Of a stretch of 64,000 nt of DNA, positions 23,290 through 36,162 are shown piece after piece. The notes below the pieces were generated by a model, which worked only from the letters and a program-made list of their open reading frames with translations, ran no database searches and had not been told where the DNA came from. Position numbers and translations under genes: made by a program. The DNA is from Straminergon stramineum (Eukaryota; Streptophyta; Bryopsida; Hypnales; Calliergonaceae): contig OY987264.1 in NCBI GenBank assembly GCA_963920665.1, forward strand, positions 23,354,906 through 23,418,905, in the 5' to 3' direction. Within the stretch, counting starts at the first letter, position 1. Each line of letters opens with the position of its first letter.

Positions 23290-26028
23290 TTAGCATTTGT
23301 GGATGAACTTCCTATAAAGGGGGTAAGTTTCTTGGATCCTCCCCTCTTTTTTTGCTCTTCTCCTCTCTATTGCTACTGTTTGGTTTTCCTTACAAATTTG
23401 AGGGATAATCCCGCAATAAGGTGCTCTGTAGCCAACCACTGGGATGTTTTGTCGTATAGCAGTATGCAACTTGTCTCCTAGAGCTCTCACATTCTTTGAA
23501 CTCCACAACTCATTGTATTTTTTCCTAGATCTTGTTAACTCTATCCATGCTTACTTAGCCTCCAACTTCTTTTGCTTCTCTTGTGCCCTCTATTCTTTAC
23601 TAGCTTCTTTTGCTAACAGTCTTTTCTGCCATTCTGTTGTAGCAGCCTCTCTTTTTACTGCAACTTCCTCCAAATCTCTGAGATGCTCCTCTTCAGTGAG
23701 TAGGATAGAGTGATGATAATTGATTTGTGGTTCCACTCTAGTTTTCAACATAGGAGGCAATAACACACATGGTAACTGTAGAAACTGTTTGAAACCACTA
23801 GCATTCCCATCTTGCACTATGGCTGCAATGTCATCCTCTTCTATTTCTACCAATTCACTATTTTCATGTCGTTGAACTACTTGATCGTGGTCATCACTAA
23901 AGCTAGTAGTACCTCTTGCTTATATGATGTCTTGTACTTCATCACTGTCAATGTCCACATAATATTGCATGCCATTAGGAAGGTCTTCTAGTACCTCATT
24001 GAAAATCTCTTGGACTTCCCATTCTTGAAGTTGAAAATCTAATTGAATTGTTGTTGGTCTACCTTCATTCTTTGCATCACTTGGGTTTCCTTGTGCCTGT
24101 TCATAAACTTCACTAGGTTCCATCTTTGAGTTCATAGCATTTGAATTGATAGGATATATACTAGTAGCTTGAAATCCCTTAGTAATGTTCTCAATTGATA
24201 AGGCTCTTCTCAAACCATGTGAAACCCATTGGACCAAATCTTCTTTGATTGGCACTTGCCCCTTGTGACCAACACTCCATTTGTCTCTATAGGCCCTAAA
24301 GGAGAATTTGAAGGGCTTAAAACATGTTACATCTAGAGGTTGTAGGGCATGAGATGTATGTGAAGGAAATGTCAACATATCCAAGCCATTTGCCATAGCT
24401 AGTTTGATAACTGCTAAGCTCATGTGGGATTTGTGTCCATCTAAAATTAATAAGTGTCTATTAAATGGGGATATGCCATGTAATTTAGAAACATGAAGTA
24501 GAAAATGGTTCATCCATTCTTTGAACAAAACATTTGTCATCCATGCTTTTTGTTGTATAGCCATCACAGCTCCTTTTTCGCCTATTTTTTCAAGGAAATT
24601 TTTGCTTCTTCTCTTCCCTTAGAAAATATAGAAGTTTGGTAGTTTTTCACCTTTAGCATTGATACAGACCAATACTGATAGCCATTCTCTATAGTTAAGA
24701 GTTACCATATGCACATTTTTGGATCCCCTCTTGGCAATAACATAGCCTCCACCATCCTTCCCAACTTGGGTGCCACTTTCGTCACAATTCTAGATTTGAT
24801 GGGGTTCATAGTTGTGAGTGTCATATAGCCTTTAAAGATTTCTATAGAAAGTTCCTATAGCTTCATGGCATAAGTTCTTGGCTCTTTTTTTCTCTAAAGC
24901 TTGGAATTTTGTAATTGCTAACTCTAGGTGTCTTCTTTTGAAGCATTTAACCCAACCAGGACGAGGGACCCCATTTGTAAAAGGGGTCACTCTACCTTGT
25001 GTAAGGATACTAACTTTCTCTCTAAGTTGCCCTATTGTTAGTGGGAAGCCAAGGTTCTACATTTTCATCAAGTAGTCTACAAGATTTTCTTCTTCTTCAT
25101 CATTCAAGACACCCATTTTTCCTCTCTTCCTTTGCATTGTTGTACCATAAATGTGACCTCTTAAACTAGAAACAAGAATTCCATTGTCCCTGGCAACTAC
25201 CCATAGTGGCAGTCCATCATCAAAATCAACTATGGCACATTGTAATTGCTCATTGGTCCAGTTCCCATTCTTCCTCTTACGACTAACAATTCAACTCCCA
25301 GGTTTGTAAGATTTTGGTAGAGAAGGTCTATGAGGACCCGTACCTAGGTTAGGTACTGTGTAGCTACAAGCGGACCCTTTTGCACCATTGCTCCAAAGTC
25401 CTTGACAACGCTTGCTTCTCTGCAGCTCTATCTAGTCCACCAGTTTGATGTCAATTGAGTTTGCTATCTGGCTATGTTGGGCCAGAGAGCTTGAGCTGCG
25501 TTCTAGCGATGGATATCGAACTTCAGCCCATCGCCTTCGATTGGCAGAATCTGCTTGGACTTGCAACGGCTGGTCCTCTACCACTTCCTTTCTGGACCCC
25601 AAATCCTCCTCGTTGTAGTCTTTGGATTCCCTCTTTCGTCACTACAGATGGAGGTTTATCGCTGAATCTCCAGAAACTTTGCCTTCATCTCCAGAAACTT
25701 TGCCTTCATCTTTAATCACATCTACGGTCTTTGAAGGTCCATGTGACAAGGGTTGAGGGCAAATGATTTGGCAGACGTCATGTCCATCGTCCAGTAGGCC
25801 CTCATCGACAACAACATCCATATTATCCTCTCGTTCGAATCATTCCATTTCTTGGAACCACAATTAGTCATCCTCACATTTCGCCTATGCAAATAACTCT
25901 TGATTTTGCTCCTCTCCACCATCTTCATCTTCATTATATTCTGATTGACTACTCCCCCAACTCCGGTGCCTTTGCCAACTACCTCCATCTCCCTCGCTTG
26001 CATCCTCAGACACAATGGTCTCACTCAT
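23290..26028 (-). pseudogene. pogo/Tigger-like DDE transposase, decayed
   Basis: Remnant of a Tc1/mariner-superfamily pogo-type transposase (DDE_1 with CENP-B/psq-type DNA binding). From ATG 26028 one minus-strand frame can be followed to 23290 through more than ten in-frame stops and no evident frameshift. Order: acidic Asp/Glu-rich N-terminus; SRKRKNGNWTNEQLQ and GHIYGTTMQRKRGK resembling the psq helix-turn-helix; GVPRPGWVKCFKRRH; first catalytic Asp in NCDESGTQVGKDGG (24783); second in LLILDGHKSHMS (24441); third in SHTSHALQPLDVTCFKPFK (24333), 35 residues after the second; then an acidic tail, a coiled-coil-like segment and a Cys-containing end. The TAG at 24790-24792 sits where relatives usually have Trp (IWN-DE). 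A 21-bp direct repeat lies near 25669-25711. TIRs were not found. Confidence 0.8.
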
Positions 26029-26759
26029 TCTAGTAGGCTAAATTTCAACTGCAATAACTTGAATTCTACTTTAACACTTTCATCCAAACTATGTCTGTAT
26101 TGCATGTGCTCGAAATTTGCCTTTAGTTTGTCAATCCTTCAACCTTAGAAAATGGCAATTCCTCCATGCGCAAATGAAGAAAACGAACGCTCAACAACCA
26201 TGTTATGGGACGACATTTTTTCATGTATTTTATTCACTTCAATTTAATTTAAAAAAAAATTCCTACCACTTCCTAAAATCGACGGCTAAGACATCACTAA
26301 TGACGCTGTCGTATTGTAAATGTGTTCATTATGTGAAAATGCATAATTGTTTGTTAAATTGGAGGGGTTTTTTTGGTAGAGTTTCAAGAAACAAATGGGG
26401 TTATACTCCACTTGAACTCTTTTTTTTTACCTCTATTTGACAAACACTTAGTTCTTTGATTTCTATACTAGAGATATTTTAATATGTTAGTTAGTTAAGT
26501 TGAAGTTGTAAAAACAAAAGGTAAAGCTTGTTTTACCTTTTTTCCTTATTTTTATTTTTATTTTTAATGGATTAGAAATCCACGTAGATGATATGGATAG
26601 ACTTATCGAAAATAGGAAGTGGCTCACGTGGGTATTATGGCCCATGTGGCATCTTAGTGGCCAAAATTCACTAACTTAGGTGGATGGCATGGAAGTTGAG
26701 GTGGCGGATGAGGTTAAGGATCATCTTCTTCCTCCTCCTTGTTTGCTTAGGGAAGCCGT
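26029..26759. other. AT-rich DNA upstream of the pogo-like frame
   Basis: No coding frame recognised. Contains a small palindrome around 26520-26541 (AGGTAAA...TTTACCT). Confidence 0.4.
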
Positions 26760-27420
26760 CACTTTGGGAGGGGAGAGCACTTTTGTACATGGAGAGTTTG
26801 GTAATGAATTTTTGAGATCTTGTGTATCTTGTTTTTGTGTTTCCAAAAAGCTATCACTCATGAAGTTTGGAGTTAGTATGTGTAAGTTATGAGTTTGGGA
26901 GTGAAATGTTGTGAAGTTGCTTCAAACTTTCAAGAGAGTGAGCTTTGAAAGGGTATGAAATGTGGACAGTACTTTGCATTTGAGTGAAACTTAGGGAGCT
27001 TGTAGATGTTCATGTTAGCTTTCCAAAATGGGTTTATTTTTTTTATTTGGAGGTAGTATGAGAAAGTTATGGGCTTGAAAGTGAAAGGGTGAAGGGATAC
27101 TTTCGGGTTTTCAAGTGAGTGAGCTTTGAAAGGGTATGAAATGTGGAAAGTATTTTGTATTTGAGTGAAACTTGAGGAGCTTGTATATGTTCATGTTAGC
27201 TTTTCAAAATGAGTTTATTTTCTTGATTTGGAGGTAGTATGAGAAAGTTATGGGCTTGAGAGTGAAGTATAGGTGAGCTGCCTTTGAGTTGGGAAGGGTG
27301 AACTTTGACCGACCATAAAAGTCAGGAAGTATCTTAGTTTTGAGTGAAATTTGGAGATGTTGTAGAAATTTTTGTTATCTTTCCAGAGGCGTATCACACT
27401 CTTAGTTTGGAGTTGTATAG
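26760..27420. repeat. Tandem repeat, ~180-bp unit, about 3.5 copies
   Basis: The phrase TTTGAAAGGGTATGAAATG recurs with a spacing of about 181 bases (near 26944 and 27125), with a more diverged third copy near 27305, and flanking phrases such as AGTATGAGAAAGTTATG keep the same order. Units diverge progressively at both edges. The period is close to nucleosome length, as in many plant satellites, but the copy number is low. Confidence 0.75.
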
Positions 27421-29970
27421 CGAACGTGGCACTCAATAAATCATCAGACACTTCTTCAAGGGGAGTTCATGAAGGATATGACTTTGTTTCTACAATTTTT
27501 TACCATACATGGGGTATATTGAGACTCCATGACATCTTTAGAGGGGTGTACGGAAGGGTGATAGTATTTTGGTTCATATGGCATCATGGGGGGGGGGATT
27601 TATTGTTATGTTTGTGACTTTGGCCACGGGATCTTCCATTATTTGAACCACATCTAGTTGCAGCTAGAAGCCCCGCGTTTTCCCAAGGCAAGGCCTCTCT
27701 ACTCGACAACGCTCTAATAATTTTAAATTACTCTACAGTTGTTACTTTATTGATTACATTTGCCTCTCAATTTAATCTCTTAAGTAGATAGCCCTGAGAA
27801 AATCGTGCAGAACACATCTTCATTTAATTCACTCCCCATTCTGCATTAGAATTTTTGTGTCAAATTTATTGCACATCACTTTTACATGAGTAGTGTGCAA
27901 AGCTAATTTATGAGCAAAAAGCAAACATTAGAATCACCCCTTTTGCCTCATAAGTATTCTTAAACCATGTATAAAGAAACACAATTTATCAACACACATA
28001 AGGGGTTTCATATAAACAACCCTCTACACGGTTTATGCCACTTTTATAGGGGCGGTTCTGAATGCCCAAATGGTTTTCGAGCCTTCTCCTATAGTACCGA
28101 TAGTGTCTGAAGGAGATGACCATTTCCGATCTTCCATTTTTGCAATTTAGGTTGCTCCATTTCCGATCAAGTGAATTGTAGGTGACAATTTATGCAAAGC
28201 ACAACCCCGGGGACAATAAAAATGTCCAAGAGGTGTACATTGAAAGCTTATATGATCACAATGTATACATTGGAAGCCTTACATTGATTTTGGAACCATC
28301 CTATGGTTTGCCTACATATCGAGAATGGGACAAATAGAAACTTCACAAAAAAAATTTGTGATAATTTGGTTTTTAAGGGGGAAAAATTTAGGAAATTGTG
28401 AAATCCTTCTAAAATCTATTTCTCTACATTGGGATTTTTTTTTCTTGAACTTTTCCCATGCCGCTGATAGGCTAAATTGCTTAAGTGATTGGAAATGGGT
28501 GATCATCTTGATACATGGAGAATGAGTTGATGGACGAATTCCAAAGAAGTATTAGAAAATTTAAAGATTTTGTAACGTGGCAAAAAAAACATGGCTCAAT
28601 GATATTCTAAACCCAACCCACAACTAGTGCTTTTTTATTGAGGAACTTTTGTTGGAATCTTACCTGATTTTCTAACTAACCTAGTTGTCTTTGTACTAGG
28701 AAAAAAGTAGTGGAAAAAATCGACCAAAATATCTTAAAACAAAAATCAAGATTCATCAAGTATTGGATGAACTTTATTAAATGTAGACATTTTATGGATG
28801 AAATCATATAATTGATGGATAGATGAGCAAAGATAGATGATTGCTTTCTTGCTTTCTAGGGTGCATGTCACGCTACGGAACCAAAAAACATAGAAAATCA
28901 CTACCCACAATATTTCTAATATTTTGTTCTTATTGGAATAACAAGTATCCTATTTATATTGGGTTGTCTGATTTAGTAAAATCTAATTATTCTTCCAGGA
29001 CTTGGACATGGGATTAGAATTCACAACACAATCTCACGTTTAGTTGTTTTTCTGGAAAACTCAGACAAGCTTTGTTGACTTCATAATCTGGAGTATTTGC
29101 ATGAATAATTTTGGATGGATGCCAATCATCCTAATCTACAATCATGTGAGGCTTAGTTTCACATCATTTTGATAAATATTGCAAAATTTAAAGTTTGTTT
29201 GATTTCTATATCAAACTAGGCACCTAAAAAGATATTCTAAAAAATATTGGTTAATTTTATAGGGTTGTATAGATTTATACCTATTCAAAAACATTTGAAC
29301 CATTCAAATGTGAATAATGAGGTAAAAGTTATAAGGAGGTTTTTTTAGTAGGCAATGAAGGTAATAAAAACATAGAAAGTTGTTTTTTGAACTCAAATTT
29401 TCAAATTTTCAAATTAAAAAAAAAAAAAAAAAAGATATCAAATTATCAATTTTTTACTAGATCACTCTCACCATTGGGATTTAATTTCTTGTCAAAGTTA
29501 ATATGAGTTTATTGTTTCTTTCATTTAATACCACCTTATACTTCATAATTTTATTTTAGTTGAATATGAAAGTTTTATTGACTTGATTTTTTAAAATATA
29601 TTTCAACCCATTTTCTAACATATTGACTAAAGCACGTAAGTTATGGGACATATCGTGTCTTTCTTTATATTTTTTACACTTACAAAAATTGCCATAGCTA
29701 ATTTAAGAATTGGATATTTTTTTTAATTGTAAGTGTTGAGGAAAAAGTAACATACTTCCAGAAATTAAATTTTCAAAATTTTCAAAAGAATTTTTAATAT
29801 TTTAGAATTTAATCAAATATCTTAGTGAAAAAAAATTTCATACAAGTAAATGTTTTTTTCAAGATTCTTTATTAACTCTTAAAGGTATTCAATATTTTTA
29901 GATCCAAAATTGCTTCAAAGCATTTAAATCCAAAGCAAGGCTTAAATTTTCATCTATATTTATTCATAAA
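27421..29970. other. AT-rich intergenic DNA, no gene recognised
   Basis: Only short open frames and long A/T tracts, including an A run of about 19 around 29416-29434. No domain or exon pattern seen. Confidence 0.5.
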
Positions 29971-30788
29971 CCCCTAAAGGACCAAATTGCGTTTTGGAGC
30001 TACATGGTTAAAAAGTTATTGTATGATATGTAGTTTTCATTGTTCAGTGGGCAACGTGGGCAACTTTAAAATATTCTTAGAAAATTATTTCTTTAAGAAA
30101 TAAAAATTTTTAATTGTTTTTCTAGATTTCTATATATATGCAAAGCTTTGAATCATTACATTTGATTAATGAGAAGAAAGTTATGAGGAGTTTTAGTTTG
30201 TCAATTATGGATGCTCTATTCTAAAATAAACCTTTGAAGTAGTTTATTTAACTCAATTTTCACTATTTTTGAGAAAAATAAAATCATAAGATATGAGATG
30301 TAGATTGTCTACTACAAAATTACAACCATTGCATTGGCATTTTTCAATTCCATAACTAAATTCTTAATAATTTAGTATTTTGAATCACTCTCTCTAACTA
30401 CTAACTATTTTTTTCCTATATGTTGTACAATTTCAAATGATCTAAAATCAATTAGGCATGTGACCAACTTGGGTTGAAGAGTGAATCCAAAGAAGAACCA
30501 CCATTTGGGACATTTTTTCATACAAATGTGACCTTGTAAAAAGCAGCTACCTGATTTTTTCACAATGCCACAAAAAGGACTTTTGTCAATTCGAACACTA
30601 ATATCTTGCAAAGTTGCAATCTACACGGTAAAAATTTTGAATGTTTTCTACATCTTATCTAACCAAAGTACTATAAGATCTTGTGATTACATGTCTCCCA
30701 AATTGTTGTTTTTTAAATTTGGTACTTGTACTAGAAATGACATTTTTGGAGCGTTTTTGGTGAAAACATAGTCAAAAACCTCTAAGGA
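29971..30788. mobile_element. TTAA-type element, left arm of a 2-kb hairpin
   Basis: Left end CCCCTAAAGGACCAAAT (preceded by TAAA, not TTAA); right end reads, reverse-complemented, TCCTTAGAGGTTTTTGAC and is followed by TTAA at 30789-30792. Non-coding. Along most of its length it is the inverted, diverged counterpart of 31161-32105: ACATAGTCAAA, GATCTTGT, TTGTACAA and CAAAGCTTTGAATCATT motifs occur in mirror order. Confidence 0.65.
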
Positions 30789-31160
30789 TTAACATCTTCC
30801 ATTATAGGATCCTTTAATTAAATTATTAGAGTATACCCTCCTAAATTTTTAGAATAAGAGACCTTACCAATTGCAAGATCAAGTTGCTTGAATTTAAAAA
30901 AGAAATATCTTCAACTCTTCTCAAATGGTTAGATTCAATCATTCCAAACTATGTAAATAAAGAAGTGTAGATCCTACAACTTGTCACTCTCCACAATATG
31001 TTGAGGAACTAAGTTGGAAATACATCTAAAAAATTTCAAAAAAAAAATAATTTCACATTCAAGCTTGAAAAAATCCAATCCTAGTGGTTCTAATGTTGTA
31101 ATGAAAAATTCACACCCAATGTTATTGGATTTTTCTTTTAAATATTGAAAATTGAGTTAA

Positions 31161-32105
31161 CCCCTAAATGTATTTGACTATGTTTTCACCAAAAACGCTC
31201 CAAAACTGTCATCTCTAGTACAAGTACGAAATTTTAGAAAAAATATATTTTTGGAAAAATATAACCGTAGGATCTTGTATTAATCTGGTTTGGGAAGATG
31301 TGGAAAAAATTTCAGAAATTTCCACCGTTTGGATTGCAAGATGTTAGCATTTGAAGTGACAAAAAACCTTTTTTTGGCCCTGCAAAAATCCGGGCAGCTG
31401 CACTTCACAAGGTCAGATTATTATGAAAAAATGTCCAAAATGGTTGTAACTCTTTGGATTCATTTTTCAAGTCATGTTGGCTATATGATTGAATTTTTTT
31501 AGATCATTTGGAATTGTACAACATATAGGAAAAAAATAGTAAGTTGAAAGAAGTAGAGAATGATTCAAAATACTAAATTGTTTATAATTCATTTATGGAA
31601 TTGAAAAATGCCCATCCCAATGGTTAAATTTTTGTAATAAACAATATACACCTCACGTTTTTATTTTTTTCGAAAAATATTAAAAATTGAGTGAAATAAG
31701 GGTCTTCAAAGTTTATTTTAGAGTAGAGATTCCATAACTACCCACAAACTACCCACAACTAAAACTCTTCATAACTTTCATCTCACAAATCAAAATGGAA
31801 TGATTCAAAGCTTTTCATATATATATAAATGTAGAAAACCAATTTCAAATTTTTATTTTTAGAAAAAGTGATTTTTCAAGAAGTTTTTTTTGCTGCCCGG
31901 GCTGCCCGCCGAGCAATGAAAACAACATATTATACAATAACTTTTTAACCATGTATTAAAAAGTTATGAAAATTGTTGGGTCTTCAAGCTATTCTTCAGG
32001 CACATGTTGTGTGAAAATTTCAAAGAAAAAAAATAAAATTTCCATTCATAGTAAGCTACCCGAAATCGCTATGTTGCCAAAAAACACCGTTTGGTCCTTT
32101 AGAGG
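31161..32105. mobile_element. TTAA-flanked element, right arm of the hairpin
   Basis: TTAA at 31157-31160 and 32106-32109 flank an element whose left end is CCCCTAAATGTATTTGAC and whose right end, reverse-complemented, is CCTCTAAAGGACCAAAC. That right end matches the left end of the 29971 copy. There is no convincing protein: the 70-codon frame inside has no motif. The pair of copies faces each other across a ~370-bp spacer that itself contains related sequence. Confidence 0.7.
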
Positions 32106-32109
32106 TTAA

Positions 32110-32493
32110 ATAAAAGACTCCAAAGTTTATTTTAGAGTAGAGATTCCATAACTACATGCAAACTAAAACAACTCATAACTTCCATCTCATTAATGAACAT
32201 GGAATGATTCAAAGCTTTCCTCATATACATAAATCTAGAATTCAATTTCAAATTTCTATTTCTTAAAAAAGTGATTTTTTTTCTTAGTTGCTCAGGCCAC
32301 CTTTTGCAATGAAAATTACATATCATGCAATAACTTTTTAACCATGTAGTCAAAAGTTATGAAAATTGTTGTGCTTGAAAGCTACTCTTTGGGCACATGT
32401 TGTGTGAAAATTTGAAAGAAAAAAAATTTTCATTTGTAGTGAGCTACCCAAAATTGCTATGTTGCCAAAAATTGGTGTTTGGACCTTTAGGGG
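32110..32493. repeat. Truncated direct copy of the TTAA element
   Basis: Repeats the last ~400 bp of the 31161-32105 element in direct orientation: the phrase AAAGTTTATTTTAGAGTAGA near 32118 also occurs near 31709, about 410 bases earlier, and both copies go on to AAGTTATGAAAATTGTTG. It ends in CCTTTAGGGGTGAA, a slightly altered TTAA-type end. It looks like a partial tandem duplication or a truncated insertion. Confidence 0.65.
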
Positions 32494-35334
32494 TGAAGTG
32501 GAATGATAATTCATTTAAGAATATTTTTGGTAAGAATTTCACAAATTGTAAAAATTTTATTGAATGAAGAATTACTGACTAAATTATAACTCCAAACATT
32601 TATGTTTTTAATAATTTACTCCAAAAATATTCAAAAATCTTAGAAAATTTGAAAAACATATAAAATGTTATATATGAGTTTTATTGATTTTTTGGAGGGA
32701 ATTTTAGTAAACCTAACTATTTGGATTCATATTTTAGTCAATAATATTTTACTTCATAAAATTTTACACTTCATGAAATTCTCATTAGAAAATCAAAAAA
32801 AGAATTCTCAATTCAAGTACTAAATAATATTGGAAAAAATTGTTTATACTAAAAAAGAAATTCATGAATAAATTGGATTAAATTTTTTTTTTTAATTATT
32901 ATAAATTTTTTTTGAAATCATTTTATAAAATCACATTATTTGTACTTCAACATGTTCAAACTTTATTAGAAAAAAATATTTTTTCAATGAGTTATGGCAA
33001 TTTTTGAAGTATATAAATACTTATGAGCCATTGTCCATGTTTGTATTTTAAAATGTTGAAAGACAAAAATTTCACCTATGGAAGGGGCTAAAATATCCTA
33101 CATTTTGAAGTTTAGAAACATTGAACTTGCAATCGGTAGGGGCATTTGCTCTAAAATTTTGAGAGGATACACTTGAACAAGCTAACTAAAGATCTTACTA
33201 TTGGATTTTAGCCTTTCAAAGGGGGAGACAAGTATTTTGGAGCAACTTTGGGTCTCTAAATATGAAATGAGGCTTTAGGGATTAATCATGATGAGGTAAA
33301 ACTATGATAGAAATTTGAAGTCTTTTGATCCTCTTTCTATATGTTTGATCTAAAGTAAGGTTCATGAAAATAATATGTAATTGAAGGAAAAAAAATGAAA
33401 TCTAATATTAAGTTATCTTGTCTTTAAATCTATTGTATAATTTTTAAGCAAATTTGTAATGTAATTCTTTCCCCAAGAATTGGTGCATTTGAGTCTCTTT
33501 TCAAAGTGCTTCTCTAAACACCAAAAAATTAGAGATTTGCAATGGATAATTTTGCTCAAAATCTTGAACAAATAAATTATTTTATTTTCTAAATTGGATT
33601 ATTCATTTTGAAAATAGACTAAATAGAGTATTGACTACAAAATACCAAAAATAAGAATTTGGTGAGATTTTATCTTACTTAATAGTTTTGTGACTTTTGT
33701 CAACACTAAATATGATGCCTTGAGCTTTTGGGGGTTTAATATTGAAAATGTCTAGAAGATAATTGGAACTGAAACATTTTGTGATATGTTATCAACCATA
33801 TGATTATTAACAAGAATTAACATTAATTTTGAAACAATAAACAATATAAGGGTCTTATTTCTTCAAGAAATGTTTAAAATAAGATATATGGCTGAATTGC
33901 CTCTTCAAAAGATAAGCATAACAAGTGGAAAATTTTGAGGGTCTACAAACAACAATTTTTGGAGTAATAGAGCGTGTATAGAAAGAAGGGGTTTATATAC
34001 TATGATACACCAATTATTTGACAATGTACAAAGTTTACATTGATTTATAAATTTAAAATTCAACTCTATGTGTTTGTCACTTGAATTTGATGAACTAAGT
34101 CTTCCAATATTGCTTGTTATCATCTTTAATTTTCTTCTACATATATGAGAAGGTAGTCAAGATACCTTACTATTGTGAAGCAAGCTCAATGTCTTTTGAA
34201 ACTTAAACTATCAAACATTATGCATTGGAATTGTATTGAGGTCCATTGCAATATATGCAATGTCAACACCTTTGAACAACACTAACTTCCATTATAATTT
34301 TTTCTTCATTTCATGATTCAATTATTTAACTTTTATTTTTGAAAATCTATTTATTCTAGTTTTGAGTTTCTTAGTAGCCTTTGAAATTAAAATGCATAAT
34401 TAGTTTGAAAATATTTATTATTTGATTAATAATAAGATTTTTCTCTTGTCAAGAAATTTGGCTTGTGCATTGTCAACACTTGATCAATAAATTTGACTAT
34501 CAAAACTTCAAGTGTAGGAATTATAAAAGAATCCCCCAACAAAGAGAAAAGTGCATAATCCATCTAAATGTCTTTCTGTTGGATGAAATCTTTTTACTAA
34601 GCAAATTTCTTGGACTCTAATAACCTCAAGCTAATTCTTTAAGAAACACTCCCTCCCTCCTATTTTATTAGTGTTTTTTTTTGTAATATTGAAAGTATTA
34701 AGGATTTGGCAATGATTTTTTTAATGCACATTAAAATCAAATGATTCTATAGTGAATGTTTAAGGTATCCTCTTCATCACAAACAGTTGGATGTGGCTAT
34801 TAATTACAATCAAGGAAAGATCATAAAATAGGACGTTGCAAAAGATACAAAGTGCCACGTATAAGCAAGGATAAGCTTGATAGAGAAAGAAGACTTCCTA
34901 TGCAATTACCTTGTCCTCTCCATTTGTTTCAAATCTACACAAGAATGGCTTGAAATTTAATAGGTTCAATAAAAATTGCAAAGTGTTTCAGTCTTTGGCA
35001 TGTCTACTTCAAATTGCTATTAGAAATTCTATTTCAGATTTTTTTAATCTGTAAAATGAATAATAAACTAAGATTTTTTGTGCTTCATTTCATTAGTTGA
35101 TGACAGAAAAATTAGAAACCTAAAAACTTTTTTTAAAAAAGAAATTCAACCCTAAAATCAGGTCTGAAGTCACGGGGATAAGTAATCGGGGACAAATAAA
35201 AAAACAAAAGAACTAAGTTAGTAAAATGGAACAGAGGAAGTCTACACCGACCCAGCTCCTGGCCCGGACAGACCCCAACCCACCCCTCCGCCCAATCCGA
35301 AACCCACCCCACCGCCACCACCAGGCCCAGCCCG
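32494..35334. other. AT-rich intergenic DNA with isolated TTAA-type ends
   Basis: No gene recognised. Two isolated right-end-like sequences of the TTAA family are visible: GCTTTAGGGATTAA ending at 33285 and GCCTTGAGCTTTTGGGGG followed by TTTAA ending at 33739. Their left ends were not found, so these may be truncated copies. Confidence 0.4.
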
Positions 35335-35434
35335 AACCATCCAAACCAGGCCCAACCCGAACCACCCAAACCTGGCCCGAACCGAACCACCCAAACCAGG
35401 CCCAACCCGAACCACCCGAACCTGGCCCGACCTG
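35335..35434. repeat. GC-rich minisatellite, 25 bp x 4
   Basis: Four consecutive 25-bp units that start AACCA(C/T)CC and contain (A/T)GGCCC(A/G)A, with units 1 and 3 alike and units 2 and 4 alike, suggesting a 50-bp higher-order unit. It lies ~730 bp upstream of the first exon of the gene at 36163, where the DNA turns GC-rich. Open frames on both strands here (repeated GWFGLGL on minus) come from the repeat and are not evidence of a gene. Confidence 0.9.
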
Positions 35435-36162
35435 ACCCCTCCCAAGGTGGCACTTTCCACCATTTTCCCAAGAAAACCCAAAAAATTCACTGCTGGACTC
35501 CAGTCGGACGGCTCTGCTATCCTCCTGGAGTGACACGTGCCCATATTATGCTTTGAGGTGGGTGGAACCTTCCTCCGCAGTCCTACAGTGTAGATAACGG
35601 ATGACTGACCTTTTCCCGAGTTGTGAACTTCTGTTTCCGCCTTGCCAAGCTTCCTGGAAACAATACTTCATACTTGGGACTTCGTGCCAAGCCTTCTGGG
35701 AAGCCTTGGGCAACCGTCGCTTTCTCTGCAATTCGAAGCTTGCAGTTGGAGTCGATGATCGACGCTCTTGGCCATTGAGCGCAATCTTGCAGGACCTGCA
35801 CGCAACAGACTGGCCATTGTTAGTTTCCACTTCTCATTTCTCGACTGGTCGAAGGACACCAGTGGCGGCCGGAAGAAGCCCAGCCAAAAACAGAGGACTG
35901 ACGAACGAGCTGACCACGACCAACGCCGCGCTTGTAAGCACCCTTTCCAATCTTGGGCCCTTCCCAATCTTTGCCTGGAGTGGAATTAATTGCAGGACGT
36001 GCTCCGCCGTCCATTTGGTTCACGAATGGTGAAGTCGTTTCCGGGGGGTGACCTTGAGGAGCGAGTGTCGTGTTTGGTGGAGTGATATAATTAATATGCG
36101 GGATCGGACTTGGAGGGTCGTGAACTGGCATTTGCAGCTAGCTAGGTAATCTCCGGTTTGGT

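Noticed and set aside
13671..26028. That the in-frame stops in both transposases are recoded or removed by RNA editing, as happens in some plant organelles
   Set aside because: U-to-C editing is an organellar process and these are nuclear-type DNA transposons. Any stop can arise from CAA, CAG or CGA by one change, so the pattern alone is no evidence for editing.
35133..35544. Three overlapping ~100-codon Gly/Trp/Phe-repeat frames on the minus strand
   Set aside because: They are open only because of the 25-bp GC-rich minisatellite; no start context, domain or splice sites.
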